Notes under the pieces: model-generated
What the model saw: the letters and a program-made list of their open reading frames with translations, nothing else
What the model was told of the DNA's origin: nothing
The model's database searches: none
NCBI GenBank assembly: GCA_006226495.1
Contig: SBGU01000023.1
Coordinates: 1-64,000 of the forward strand
DNA from: Alphaproteobacteria bacterium
GTDB lineage: Bacteria > Pseudomonadota > Alphaproteobacteria > Sphingomonadales > Kordiimonadaceae
Length of the DNA stretch: 64,000 nt
Direction of reading: 5' to 3'
Shown: positions 54,427-64,000 of the stretch, in pieces
Layout of the letters: each line of letters begins with the position of its first letter
Numbering within the stretch: the first letter of the stretch is position 1
Position numbers and translations under genes: made by a program

Positions 54427-55122
54427 TTACGCACTCAGCCCCTGCAGGCTGTAGCCGCCGGGTTCGGTTACCAGAAGGCGGGCCATGTTGGGCTGGGGTT
54501 CGATTTTCTGCCTGAGCCGGTAGACATGGGTTTCGAGCGTATGGGTGGTGACACCCGAATTATAGCCCCACACTTCGGTCAGCAGTTCTTCGCGGCCCAC
54601 GGCCTTGCCGCTGGCGCGGTACAGGTATTTCAGGATCGCGGTCTCCTTTTCGGTCAGGCGCACCTTCTTGCCTGACGCGCGTTCCTCCAGCACCTTGGCG
54701 GACGGGCGAAACTGATAGGGCCCGATCTCGAACACCGCATCTTCGCTTTGTTCATACTGCCGGAAATGGGCACGGATACGGGCCAAGAGGACCGTGAAGC
54801 TGAATGGTTTGGTGACATAGTCGTTGGCGCCGGCATCCAGGCCCAGGACCGTGTCGGCGTCCGAGACATTGCCGGTCAGCATGACGATGGGCACGCTGAT
54901 GCCGTTCTTGCGGATGCGCTTGCACAGTTCGCGGCCATCCATGTCCGGCAGGCCGACATCAAGGATGATCATATCCACCTGGTTGCCGGCGAGAAACGCC
55001 AGGGTTTCGGCGGCATTGCCGCGTTCCACGGTGGTGAATTCGTCACACAGCGCAAGCTGTTCGGCCAGTTGTTCCCGGAGGTCAACATCGTCGTCAACAA
55101 GCAGCAGCTTCCTGGCGGCCAT
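54427..55122 (-). CDS. CenR-like OmpR-family response regulator
   Basis: A 231-residue regulator: receiver domain with LLLVDDD (acidic pocket), phospho-Asp in ILDVGLPDMDG, Thr in MLTGN and Lys in YVTKPF; then a winged-helix DNA-binding domain (VRLTEKETAILKYLYRASGKAVGREELLTEVWGYNSGVTTHTLETHVYRLRQKIE). The linker EQSEDAVFEIGPYQFRPSAKVL is typical of CenR, an alphaproteobacterial envelope regulator; I rate this likely, not proven. No partner kinase is adjacent. Confidence 0.82.
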   Translation of the reverse strand: MAARKLLLVDDDVDLREQLAEQLALCDEFTTVERGNAAETLAFLAGNQVDMIILDVGLPDMDGRELCKRIRKNGISVPIVMLTGNVSDADTVLGLDAGANDYVTKPFSFTVLLARIRAHFRQYEQSEDAVFEIGPYQFRPSAKVLEERASGKKVRLTEKETAILKYLYRASGKAVGREELLTEVWGYNSGVTTHTLETHVYRLRQKIEPQPNMARLLVTEPGGYSLQGLSA

Positions 55123-55327
55123 TCCTTATTCTCCTCGGCGTCCCACGTTGTTTTTGGTCTGGAGCATTACCCAAACCCGGGGCCCAGAACCTTGCCTTCA
55201 GTATGAGCCTTGCAGCCCTATATATGAAGAGGAAACAATATTTCTCCTCACGGCCAGTCACATTTGTTTGATGTTGGCGTGGGGGTGCGGTCGATTCCCC
55301 TGCTGACAAAGGCGAAAATTCCCCTAT

Positions 55328-56431
55328 ATGAAGGGCATGGAAACTTTGGATCGGACCCTCCTGAGCCTTGAACGTGCGGCAGACGACCTGCGCCGCGGCT
55401 GCCCCGCCGTGGTGGCGGATGATGCCGCCGGCCTTGTGCTTCTGCCGGCTGAGCTGGCCAACACCGCGGCCCTTGCGGCCTTCGACAGCATCGCGGCGGA
55501 CAGTTTTGTCATGCTGACCAACAACCGCGCCGCCACCCTGAAAGTGGCGGGCGAGGACTGGGCCGTGGTGCGGCTTCATCGCCCCACATGGATGACAGCG
55601 GCGGATATCGTCGCGGTCGCCGATCCGACCCTCGATCTTTCAAACCCGCTCAAGGGCCCGTTCCAGCGCATCAACCATGCCGACACAGCGACTGACCGCG
55701 CGGCAGTGAAGCTGGTGAAATGGGCGCGGCTTCTGCCCGCCGTCATTGCGGCGGACGTGGCGGATGCGGCATCCTTCGCCGCCGAGCATGGCCTTGCGCT
55801 CGTGAAAGCCGACGACGTGCTGGCGGCGGACTATAGCCAGGCGTCGGCGCTCCGGCAGGTGGCATCGGCGCGGGTGCCGCTGGCGGGGGCGGAAAACACC
55901 CGGCTTGTCTCGTTCCGGCCTTTGGCGGGTGGTGTCGAACATATCGCCATCGTGATCGGCGACCCCGGCCGGCGCGACCCGGTCCTGACCCGTATCCATA
56001 GTGAATGTTTCACCGGCGACCTGTTGGGGTCGCTGAAATGTGACTGCGGGGAACAATTGCGCGGTGCCATCAAGGCCATCGAACAGGCGGGTGGCGGTGT
56101 GCTGTTGTATCTGGCGCAGGAAGGCCGGGGCATCGGCTTGATCTCGAAACTGAAGGCCTATGCCTTGCAGGACCAGGGCTATGATACGGTCGACGCCAAC
56201 ACGCGCCTCGGTTTCGATGTTGATGAACGTATCTTTGCACCGGCTGCCGAAATGCTGAAGGCGCTGGGCTTCAGATCGGTGAAGCTGATGACCAACAATC
56301 CGAACAAGGTGGAAGGCCTTGCGGGCTTTGGCATCACGGTCACCGAACGGGTGGCGCATGCGTTTCCCACCAACCCGCATAATGAAGGCTATCTGGCGAC
56401 CAAAAAAAGCCGGACCGGCCATCTGCTCTGA
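55328..56431 (+). CDS. ribA: GTP cyclohydrolase II with degenerate N-terminal domain
   Basis: A 367-residue protein whose second half (from about 190) is RibA: zinc Cys set in HSECFTGDLLGSLKCDCGEQL, GVLLYLAQEGRGIGL, LGFDVDERIFAPAAEMLKALG and KLMTNNPNKVEGLAGFGI. The first half resembles RibB (dihydroxybutanone phosphate synthase) but without its catalytic acidic stretch, as in several alphaproteobacteria. It starts riboflavin synthesis from GTP. The L,D-transpeptidase-like gene begins eight bases after its stop. Confidence 0.93.
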   Translation: MKGMETLDRTLLSLERAADDLRRGCPAVVADDAAGLVLLPAELANTAALAAFDSIAADSFVMLTNNRAATLKVAGEDWAVVRLHRPTWMTAADIVAVADPTLDLSNPLKGPFQRINHADTATDRAAVKLVKWARLLPAVIAADVADAASFAAEHGLALVKADDVLAADYSQASALRQVASARVPLAGAENTRLVSFRPLAGGVEHIAIVIGDPGRRDPVLTRIHSECFTGDLLGSLKCDCGEQLRGAIKAIEQAGGGVLLYLAQEGRGIGLISKLKAYALQDQGYDTVDANTRLGFDVDERIFAPAAEMLKALGFRSVKLMTNNPNKVEGLAGFGITVTERVAHAFPTNPHNEGYLATKKSRTGHLL

Positions 56432-56439
56432 GGCAGGCC

Positions 56440-56961
56440 ATGGCGGTCTGGACCGTGAGCACCGACCCGGCTGATGCCCGCAAGGGCCGGGTGCGCGGGC
56501 CGCTGTTCGACGAACCCTGCGCGCTGGGCCGGGGTGCAATGGTGCCTGAAAGCGCCAAACGCGAAGGCGACGGCGCCACGCCCATGGGCAGCTTTCCGTT
56601 CCGGCGTGTCTTCTATCGCCCCGACCATCAAGAACGGCCGCTGACCGTGCTGCCGTGTGATCCGCTGTCCGCCGACCTTGGCTGGTGCGACGCACCGGAT
56701 GACGCGCGTTATAACCAGCTTGTGCGCCTGCCCTATGGTCCCAGCCACGAAAAGATGTGGCGCGATGATGCGCTCTACGACCTCGTGCTGGTGATCGGCC
56801 ATAATGACGACCCGCCGGTCGCCGGTATGGGCAGCGCCATCTTTGTGCATGTGGCCCGGCCGGGTTTTACCCCCACCGAAGGCTGTGTGGCGCTGGAAGC
56901 GCCAGCGCTCCGGCGCCTGTTGCGCCAGCTTCGCCCCGATGATGTGCTGAAAATCGGCTGA
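56440..56961 (+). CDS. L,D-transpeptidase-like protein without signal peptide
   Basis: A 173-residue YkuD-domain protein: catalytic motif His137 and Cys149 in HVARPGFTPTEGCVAL, with GATPMGSFPFRRVFYR upstream as in the small YafK/ErfK-like group. Such enzymes crosslink peptidoglycan or anchor proteins. This copy lacks a signal peptide or anchor (the start is MAVWTVSTDP), so how it reaches the periplasm is unclear; an unusual start upstream is possible. It lies eight bases after ribA. Confidence 0.85.
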   Translation: MAVWTVSTDPADARKGRVRGPLFDEPCALGRGAMVPESAKREGDGATPMGSFPFRRVFYRPDHQERPLTVLPCDPLSADLGWCDAPDDARYNQLVRLPYGPSHEKMWRDDALYDLVLVIGHNDDPPVAGMGSAIFVHVARPGFTPTEGCVALEAPALRRLLRQLRPDDVLKIG

Positions 56962-56977
56962 ACCCGGCCCGGCATCC

Positions 56978-57005
56978 TGTCTTTCGACAGGCTCAGGACG
57001 AACGG
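56978..57005 (+). repeat. Interspersed REP-like repeat, copy 4
   Basis: Contains GTCTTTCGACAGGCTCAGGA, a diverged form of the repeat at 14226 and 20504. It faces copy 5 at 57030. Confidence 0.8.
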
Positions 57006-57029
57006 GGTTTTCCTGGTCCGTGGTTCCAA

Positions 57030-57059
57030 CGTTCGCCCTGAGCCTGTCGAAGGGCAGGG
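57030..57059 (-). repeat. Interspersed REP-like repeat, copy 5 (inverted)
   Basis: Begins CGTTCGCCCTGAGCCTGTCG. Copies 4 and 5 are inverted and 24 bases apart, so RNA across them can fold into a stem of about 25 pairs, possibly a terminator or attenuator for the flanking genes. Confidence 0.8.
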
Positions 57060-57081
57060 CCGGGGGCTGTGCATAAAGCCG

Positions 57082-57753
57082 TCAGCGATAGTCGCGCGCA
57101 CCAAAGATGGCGGTGCCGACCCGGATGTCGGTCGCGCCCATGGCGGCGGCGAGGGCATAATCGCCGCTCATGCCCATCGACAGGCGCGCAAGGCCAAACC
57201 GGCGCGCAAACTTGCGCATCAGGGCAAAATGCAGGCTGGGGTCATCGTCTGCCGGCGGAATGCACATCAGGCCGACAACATCGAGGCCGAGGCTTTTTGA
57301 GGTCTCAAGCAGCGCGGGCAGGTCTTCGACCATGCAGCCGCCTTTCTGGTCTTCGCGGCCGGTATTGACCTGGAGATAGACCGGCAGCTTCTTGCCCTGT
57401 TTGTCCATCTCTGCCGCCAGCGCACGGGCCAGCTTCTCCCGGTCGACCGACTGGATGCAATCGAACAGTTCAACGGCCTTCGCGGCCTTGTTGGTCTGCA
57501 GGCCGCCGATCAGGTGCAGTTCCACATCCGGATAGTCTGCTTTAAGCGCGGTCCAGCGCTCTTCCGCTTCCTGTACCCGGTTTTCACCAAACACCCGCTG
57601 GCCGGCTTCAAGGGCGGCACGCACGCGGTCTTCCGGCTGCACTTTCGAGACCGCAATCAGGCGCGGCTGGTTCTCCGGCATGTCGGCATGGGCGCACATG
57701 CGGGCAACCTCGTCACGGACGGCGGCAATATTGGCGGCGACATCGGATGTCAT
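57082..57753 (-). CDS. yggS: YggS-type PLP homeostasis protein
   Basis: A 223-residue pyridoxal-phosphate-binding TIM-barrel protein of the PLPBP family. The Lys that holds PLP is in RLIAVSKVQPEDRVRAAL; later GENRVQEAEERWTAL and RLSMGMSGDYALAAAMGATDIRVGTAIFGARDY match the family. Role: PLP and amino-acid homeostasis. I use ATG 57753, with AAAGG upstream, instead of 57777. Confidence 0.93.
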   Translation of the reverse strand: MTSDVAANIAAVRDEVARMCAHADMPENQPRLIAVSKVQPEDRVRAALEAGQRVFGENRVQEAEERWTALKADYPDVELHLIGGLQTNKAAKAVELFDCIQSVDREKLARALAAEMDKQGKKLPVYLQVNTGREDQKGGCMVEDLPALLETSKSLGLDVVGLMCIPPADDDPSLHFALMRKFARRFGLARLSMGMSGDYALAAAMGATDIRVGTAIFGARDYR

Positions 57754-57825
57754 GGCAGAACCTTTCAGGCGGGGCATTCATCAAACCAGTATGGCACAGG
57801 CCACCCTATGTGATAAGGAACCGGC

Positions 57826-58425
57826 ATGGTCAAGCCCGCACATAAAGAAGCCTCGATGAAAGCCGATGCCCTGCGCATTGCCGCCGGGGTCGAGCGGCTG
57901 GTCTTCATCACCGACCAGGCCCGTGTGCCGGACCCCGAAACCGTGTGCCGGCGCCTTGGGCCCCAGGATATCGTGATCTGCCGGGACTATGAGCATGCCG
58001 ACCGGCGCGCGCTGGCGCGTATGCTCAGGGCGGTCACGGCGGAACGCGGCCAGACCCTGTTGGTCGCGGGCGATGAAAATCTTGCGAAGGCCGTGGGTGC
58101 GGACGGGTTGCATTTGCCCGGGCATTTGCTGGGCCGCATGCAGGGGCGCCCGGCCTTCGGCTTTGTCAGCGCCGCCTGCCACACCAAGCCGGACCTTGTG
58201 AAGGCGCGGCGGCTTGGGCTTGATCTCGCGCTCCTGTCGCCGGTGTTCCCGACCGAAAGTCATCCTGACGCGCGCACCCTTGGCACCTTGCGCCTTGCGG
58301 GGCTGGTGCGTGACGCGGGTGTGCCGGTGGCGGCGCTTGGCGGCATCACGCGCAAGACCGCGCTTGGCCTGAAGGGCATCAAGCTTGCCGCGATTGCCGG
58401 CATCGGCTGTTTTCTGGAAATCTGA
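57826..58425 (+). CDS. Thiamine phosphate synthase-like protein
   Basis: A 199-residue TIM-barrel protein of the ThiE/TenI type: RLVFITDQARVPDPETVCRRL, then GADGLHLPGHLLGRM, ALLSPVFPTESHPDARTLGTL and PVAALGGITRKTAL. The Arg and pyrophosphate-binding features of ThiE are partly altered, as in TenI-like forms, so thiamine synthesis is not certain. AAGGA precedes the ATG. It stands alone, divergent from yggS. Confidence 0.8.
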   Translation: MVKPAHKEASMKADALRIAAGVERLVFITDQARVPDPETVCRRLGPQDIVICRDYEHADRRALARMLRAVTAERGQTLLVAGDENLAKAVGADGLHLPGHLLGRMQGRPAFGFVSAACHTKPDLVKARRLGLDLALLSPVFPTESHPDARTLGTLRLAGLVRDAGVPVAALGGITRKTALGLKGIKLAAIAGIGCFLEI

Positions 58426-58452
58426 GGAAACCGGCGCCTGCCGGGACCCGGC

Positions 58453-59334
58453 CTAGAACTTCAGGCGACCGCCCAGGAAGATCATCTGCGACTTTTCACC
58501 GGCCGACGGATCAAGCATCAGGCGGTTGCCATAGTCGTAATACCGCACGCCGCCCTGCACGCCCATACGGTCGGTCAGGCGGTAGCTGGCGCCCAGTTCA
58601 ACCGAGATGATATTGCGGGCTTCGTTTTCGATGCCATACAGGTCGGCACCTTCCTTGTATTCGCTGAGCGACAGGCGCGCCGACCAGCTTGACGCCTGAT
58701 AGGAGAAACCGACGTCATAACCCGACAGGTCGCCTTCAAACAGATTGGTCTGGCGCATCACAGAGGCGTCGAGGCCGAAGCCAAGGTAACCGACCGACAG
58801 GCCGACATTATACTGGCGCTCGGCCAGATCGAGATTGGTATCGCCAAAGCCGGTGGTGGCCGGCAGGCCCTGCATCGACAGGCGGTAGGCGCTTTCGATC
58901 GCCACCTCGAAGCCGCGGTCATGGCTGCCCGGCTGGCCGCCGAAGGTCATGCCCATGCGGTTGGTGGCGCCAAACAGGTCCTGGCCATAGGAGCCGCGCA
59001 CGGTGCCGTTCGGCGACAACAGCGAGGAAAAGTCCGGGCGGGCATTCAGGCCGGCCATGCCGTCCGTGCCGCCGCCGGTCTGGTCCCGAAGGTAAAGGAA
59101 GCCATTGTCGCGGTTGCCCGAGGGGGCGCGCAGGCTGAGTTCCAGGTCTTCGGGATTGGCGGTTTTGCTGTCCTTGTGCTCGCCCTTCAGTTTCGCCATC
59201 TGTTCGGCGATGAAAAGGTCGAGGCTCTGCAGGAAGCCGGAGGATTCAAAACGTGTCTTTTCGTCCGCCACGGCTGCCGTGGAGGTGCTGGCCATCAGAA
59301 GGCCGACAATCGCGATTTTAGACATACGTTTCAT
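58453..59334 (-). CDS. Outer-membrane beta-barrel protein
   Basis: A 293-residue protein: signal peptide about 1-24 (STAAVA-DE), a short coil, then alternating amphipathic strands with aromatic ends (SVGYLGFGLDASVMRQTNLF, DVGFSYQASSWSARLSLSEYKEG, VQGGVRYYDYGNRLML) and a terminal Phe (GGRLKF). Pattern is that of porin-like general bacterial porins. Substrate is unknown. The start is 59334 (or 59325); longer frames are rejected. Confidence 0.82.
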   Translation of the reverse strand: MKRMSKIAIVGLLMASTSTAAVADEKTRFESSGFLQSLDLFIAEQMAKLKGEHKDSKTANPEDLELSLRAPSGNRDNGFLYLRDQTGGGTDGMAGLNARPDFSSLLSPNGTVRGSYGQDLFGATNRMGMTFGGQPGSHDRGFEVAIESAYRLSMQGLPATTGFGDTNLDLAERQYNVGLSVGYLGFGLDASVMRQTNLFEGDLSGYDVGFSYQASSWSARLSLSEYKEGADLYGIENEARNIISVELGASYRLTDRMGVQGGVRYYDYGNRLMLDPSAGEKSQMIFLGGRLKF

Positions 59335-59598
59335 CGTTCCATACCGACTCGCCGTCGCATATTTACCCATATGGTATTGAATCTCTGTGACACTATGCAA
59401 GACCGGTGGCAAAATTGAGATGACCTGTGGCGCACGCGCCACGATTTGAACGTTTTTCTGTCTGGTCAGCGCCACTTCCGCCCGCTATAACCCGCTTACA
59501 GCTCGGGTAAAGTGCGATCCGACACACCGGCAACGGGTAATGGTCGCACCGCGCGTAAAACGACTCTCGGGCAACAAAACGAATCTGAAGGGTATGGC

Positions 59599-60033
59599 AT
59601 GCGAATTTTAACCCGGTCTTTGCTGGTCTTGTCTGTTGGTCTGGCACTCGGCGCCTGTAGCATTTTTGGTGGCGGCAAGGACAAAGCGGACATTGCGCCC
59701 AAAACCACGGCACTCGGCGTAAACGGCTATCTGTGGCAGGCAGCCCTGGACACCCTGTCCTTCATGCCGCTTGATAAGGTCGAGCCGGCGGGCGGCATCA
59801 TCACCACGGATTGGCGGTCGACCCCGGAAACCCCGAATGAGCGGTTGAAGCTGACTGTACGGTTCCTGTCGCAGGACCTCAGGTCCGACGCCGTGAAGGT
59901 CGCGGTGGTGCGCCAGGAAAAACAGGACGGCAACTGGGTAACCCTGCCGGTGCAGGCGGCGACCGAACTGAAGGTCGAAGAAGCCATCCTGGCCCGGGCC
60001 CGCATGCTGAAGGTCGCCGAACGGCAGAAATAG
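59599..60033 (+). CDS. DUF3576 lipoprotein
   Basis: A 144-residue lipoprotein with lipobox ALGACS (Cys about residue 20) and a soluble domain TTALGVNGYLWQAALDTLSFMPLDKVEPAGGIITTDWRSTPETPNERLKLTVRFLSQDLRSDAVKV, the DUF3576 pattern restricted to alphaproteobacteria. It is placed before leuS-lptE-holA, an alphaproteobacterial order linked to the envelope. AAGGG lies about seven bases before the ATG. Function is not known. Confidence 0.9.
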   Translation: MRILTRSLLVLSVGLALGACSIFGGGKDKADIAPKTTALGVNGYLWQAALDTLSFMPLDKVEPAGGIITTDWRSTPETPNERLKLTVRFLSQDLRSDAVKVAVVRQEKQDGNWVTLPVQAATELKVEEAILARARMLKVAERQK

Positions 60034-60059
60034 GGCCAGTCCGGCCAGCCTGAACATGT

Positions 60060-60087
60060 GCCGGGTCCGCGTGGCCCGGCCCTTTGT
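60060..60087 (+). terminator. Weak hairpin between DUF3576 gene and leuS
   Basis: GCCGGG pairs with CCCGGC around a nine-base loop, followed by CCTTTGTTGTT. The T tract is broken, so readthrough into leuS is likely. Confidence 0.4.
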
Positions 60088-60110
60088 TGTTGAAAATCGA
60101 GAAAGAAACC

Positions 60111-62674
<2,564 letters not shown>

Positions 62675-62675
<1 letters not shown>

Positions 62676-63169
62676 TGCGGATGCTTGCGCGCATAACCGC
62701 CCTCATGGCCAGCCTGTGGCTGGCCGGCTGCGGGTTCACGCCGCTCTATGAAGCGGGCGGCTCTGCCGATGACATGCGCGCAAAACTGTCCGGTATCGAG
62801 GTGGCGCCCATTGCCGACCGCCTTGGCCAGGTCATGCATAACCAGTTGGTGCAGCGCCTGAACAGCGACGGCAATGCCGAATACCAGCTTGTGGTCACCC
62901 TTGACCAGTCGACGGAAGGTTATGGTTTCCGCCCGGACGCTGCGGCGACCCAGGAACAGATGACCATCACCGCCCATGTGGCGCTGGTGTCGCTCGTGGA
63001 CGACAAGACCCTGTTTGCCGACGACATGCGTGTGCGCACGTCCTACGACCTGGTGCTGTCGGACTTTGCGACCGTCACCCAGCGCGAGGATTCGGCCCGC
63101 CGCCTGGTGCTTGACCTCGCTGAACGTATCCACCGCCGTCTGGCGCTCTATTTCTCGAAAACCGGTTAA
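62675..63169 (+). CDS. lptE: LptE, LPS-assembly lipoprotein
   Basis: A 164-residue lipoprotein with lipobox WLAGCGF (Cys about 19), followed by TPLYEAGG, the opening of alphaproteobacterial LptE. It plugs LptD in the outer membrane and helps insert lipopolysaccharide. It overlaps leuS by one base and lies 21 bases before holA; leuS-lptE-holA is the conserved order. Confidence 0.92.
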
Positions 63170-63190
63170 GGCCGGTTTGGGGGCGCGCAC

Positions 63191-64000
63191 GTGAAGGTCA
63201 CACCACGCGATATCCCGTCTGTCCTGAAGGCGATCGACCCCAAAATGCGGGCCGTGCTGGTCTATGGTCGCGACGAAGGTCTGGTGCGTGAACGCGCCGA
63301 GAAGATCGGCAAGCAGATCTGCCCCGACCTGTCGGACCCGTTCCAGGTTGCCCGTCCGACCATCGAGAATGTCAAAGCCGAACCGTCGGTGCTGCTGGAT
63401 GAAGTCGCGGCGCTGTCGATGATGGGCGGGCGCCGCCTGGTGCGGCTTGAGAATGTCGGCAACGAGGTTACGGACGCCGTGAAGCTGGTGACCGAAAGTG
63501 AGCTCGGCGACGGGCTTCTGGTCATCACCGCGGGGGACCTCAAACCCACATCATCGCTCAGGAAGCTGATGGAAGGCGCCAAGAAGGGCCTGGCCATCGC
63601 CTGCTATGAAGACAGCGCGCAGGACCTGATGGGCCTTGTGCATCAGGTGCTGTCGGAAGCCAGCATGACCGCGACCCAGGATGCGGTCTCCTATCTTGTC
63701 GACAACCTGGGCAGCGACCGCATGATCAGCCGCGCCGAACTGGACAAGCTGGTGCTCTATATGGGCAAGGGTCCGGCGCAGGTTACCATATCGGACGCCA
63801 AGGCGTGCGTGGGTGACACGGCGGCCCTGGGCCTCAGCCAGATTGCCGAGGCGGTGACCGCCGGCAACCTGAAGCAGCTTGAACGCCAGCTTGAACGCGC
63901 CTGGATCGCGGGCGAAAGTGCCATTGCCATCGTCCGCACCCTGCAGAACCGCATGATGCGTCTGCATCTGGCGCGCGGCCATATGGACACGGGCATGAAC
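63191..64000 (+). CDS. holA: DNA polymerase III delta subunit, 3' truncated by window end
   Basis: The frame begins with GTG at 63191, after a G-rich site, and stays open for 270 codons to the window end. Residues such as MRAVLVYGRDEGLVRERAEKIG, MMGGRRLVRLENVGN and YLVDNLGSDRMISRAELDKLVLYMG are typical of HolA, the wrench that opens the sliding clamp. Downstream part is outside the window. Confidence 0.93.
   Translation, partial: MKVTPRDIPSVLKAIDPKMRAVLVYGRDEGLVRERAEKIGKQICPDLSDPFQVARPTIENVKAEPSVLLDEVAALSMMGGRRLVRLENVGNEVTDAVKLVTESELGDGLLVITAGDLKPTSSLRKLMEGAKKGLAIACYEDSAQDLMGLVHQVLSEASMTATQDAVSYLVDNLGSDRMISRAELDKLVLYMGKGPAQVTISDAKACVGDTAALGLSQIAEAVTAGNLKQLERQLERAWIAGESAIAIVRTLQNRMMRLHLARGHMDTGMN

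Noticed and set aside
55123-55327. FMN riboswitch ahead of ribA
   Set aside because: The conserved FMN element core was not found in the 205-base leader.

Overview
The window reads as chromosomal DNA of a GC-rich alphaproteobacterium. It is almost fully coding, with conserved housekeeping genes in the order seen across that class. Supporting points are hrcA-grpE, rph-rdgB-hemW, rsmI-yraN-gshB, the block mnmE-mnmG-rsmG-parA-parB, hemE next to the pyruvate,water dikinase regulator and maf-aroE-coaE-dnaQ, an RpoH promoter of the alphaproteobacterial type before dnaK, a CenR-like regulator and two TonB receptors. I cannot fix the order from sequence alone; a Kordiimonadales-like or Sphingomonadales-like relative is a guess.

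The most informative part is the replication-origin region. Four parS sites (16710-19451) lie in and beside rsmG, mnmG and mnmE, next to parAB. About 8.5 kb further on, a 430-base gene-free, AT-rich stretch between hemE and the dikinase regulator (27886-28315) carries five perfect DnaA-box matches. Most genes left of it run on the minus strand and most genes right of it on the plus strand, so transcription points away from it on both sides. I call it oriC.

Layout. 1-4000: partial gene, XRE regulator with small membrane protein and a double operator, then a TonB receptor/YcnI/DUF2946-like operon that looks like metal (copper) uptake. 4000-14100: hrcA-grpE, an inserted VOC/MarR/solute-binding block, then rph to gshB. 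14100-20650: repeat-rich gap, parBA, rsmG, mnmG, mnmE. 20650-26830: ogt, hydrolases, quinone reductase, an AT-richer orphan gene, rho, hemJ. 26850-31900: hemE, oriC, dikinase regulator, maf, aroE, coaE, dnaQ. 32000-37460: VOC protein, two tandem signal peptidases, dnaK, dnaJ. 37500-44130: cupin, TetR, then a secreted beta-helix protein, a diheme-cytochrome-like protein and a large TonB receptor, which form the least understood module here. 44180-64000: dapB, DUF350/protease pair, ubiquinone-type monooxygenase, ftsK, lolA, xthA, an AT-rich HEPN-like gene, CenR-like regulator, ribA, L,D-transpeptidase-like protein, YggS, ThiE-like, an outer-membrane protein, DUF3576 lipoprotein, leuS, lptE and a holA that runs off the end.

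No rRNA, tRNA, CRISPR array, insertion sequence or prophage was seen. Short interspersed repeats of one family occur in three intergenic gaps.
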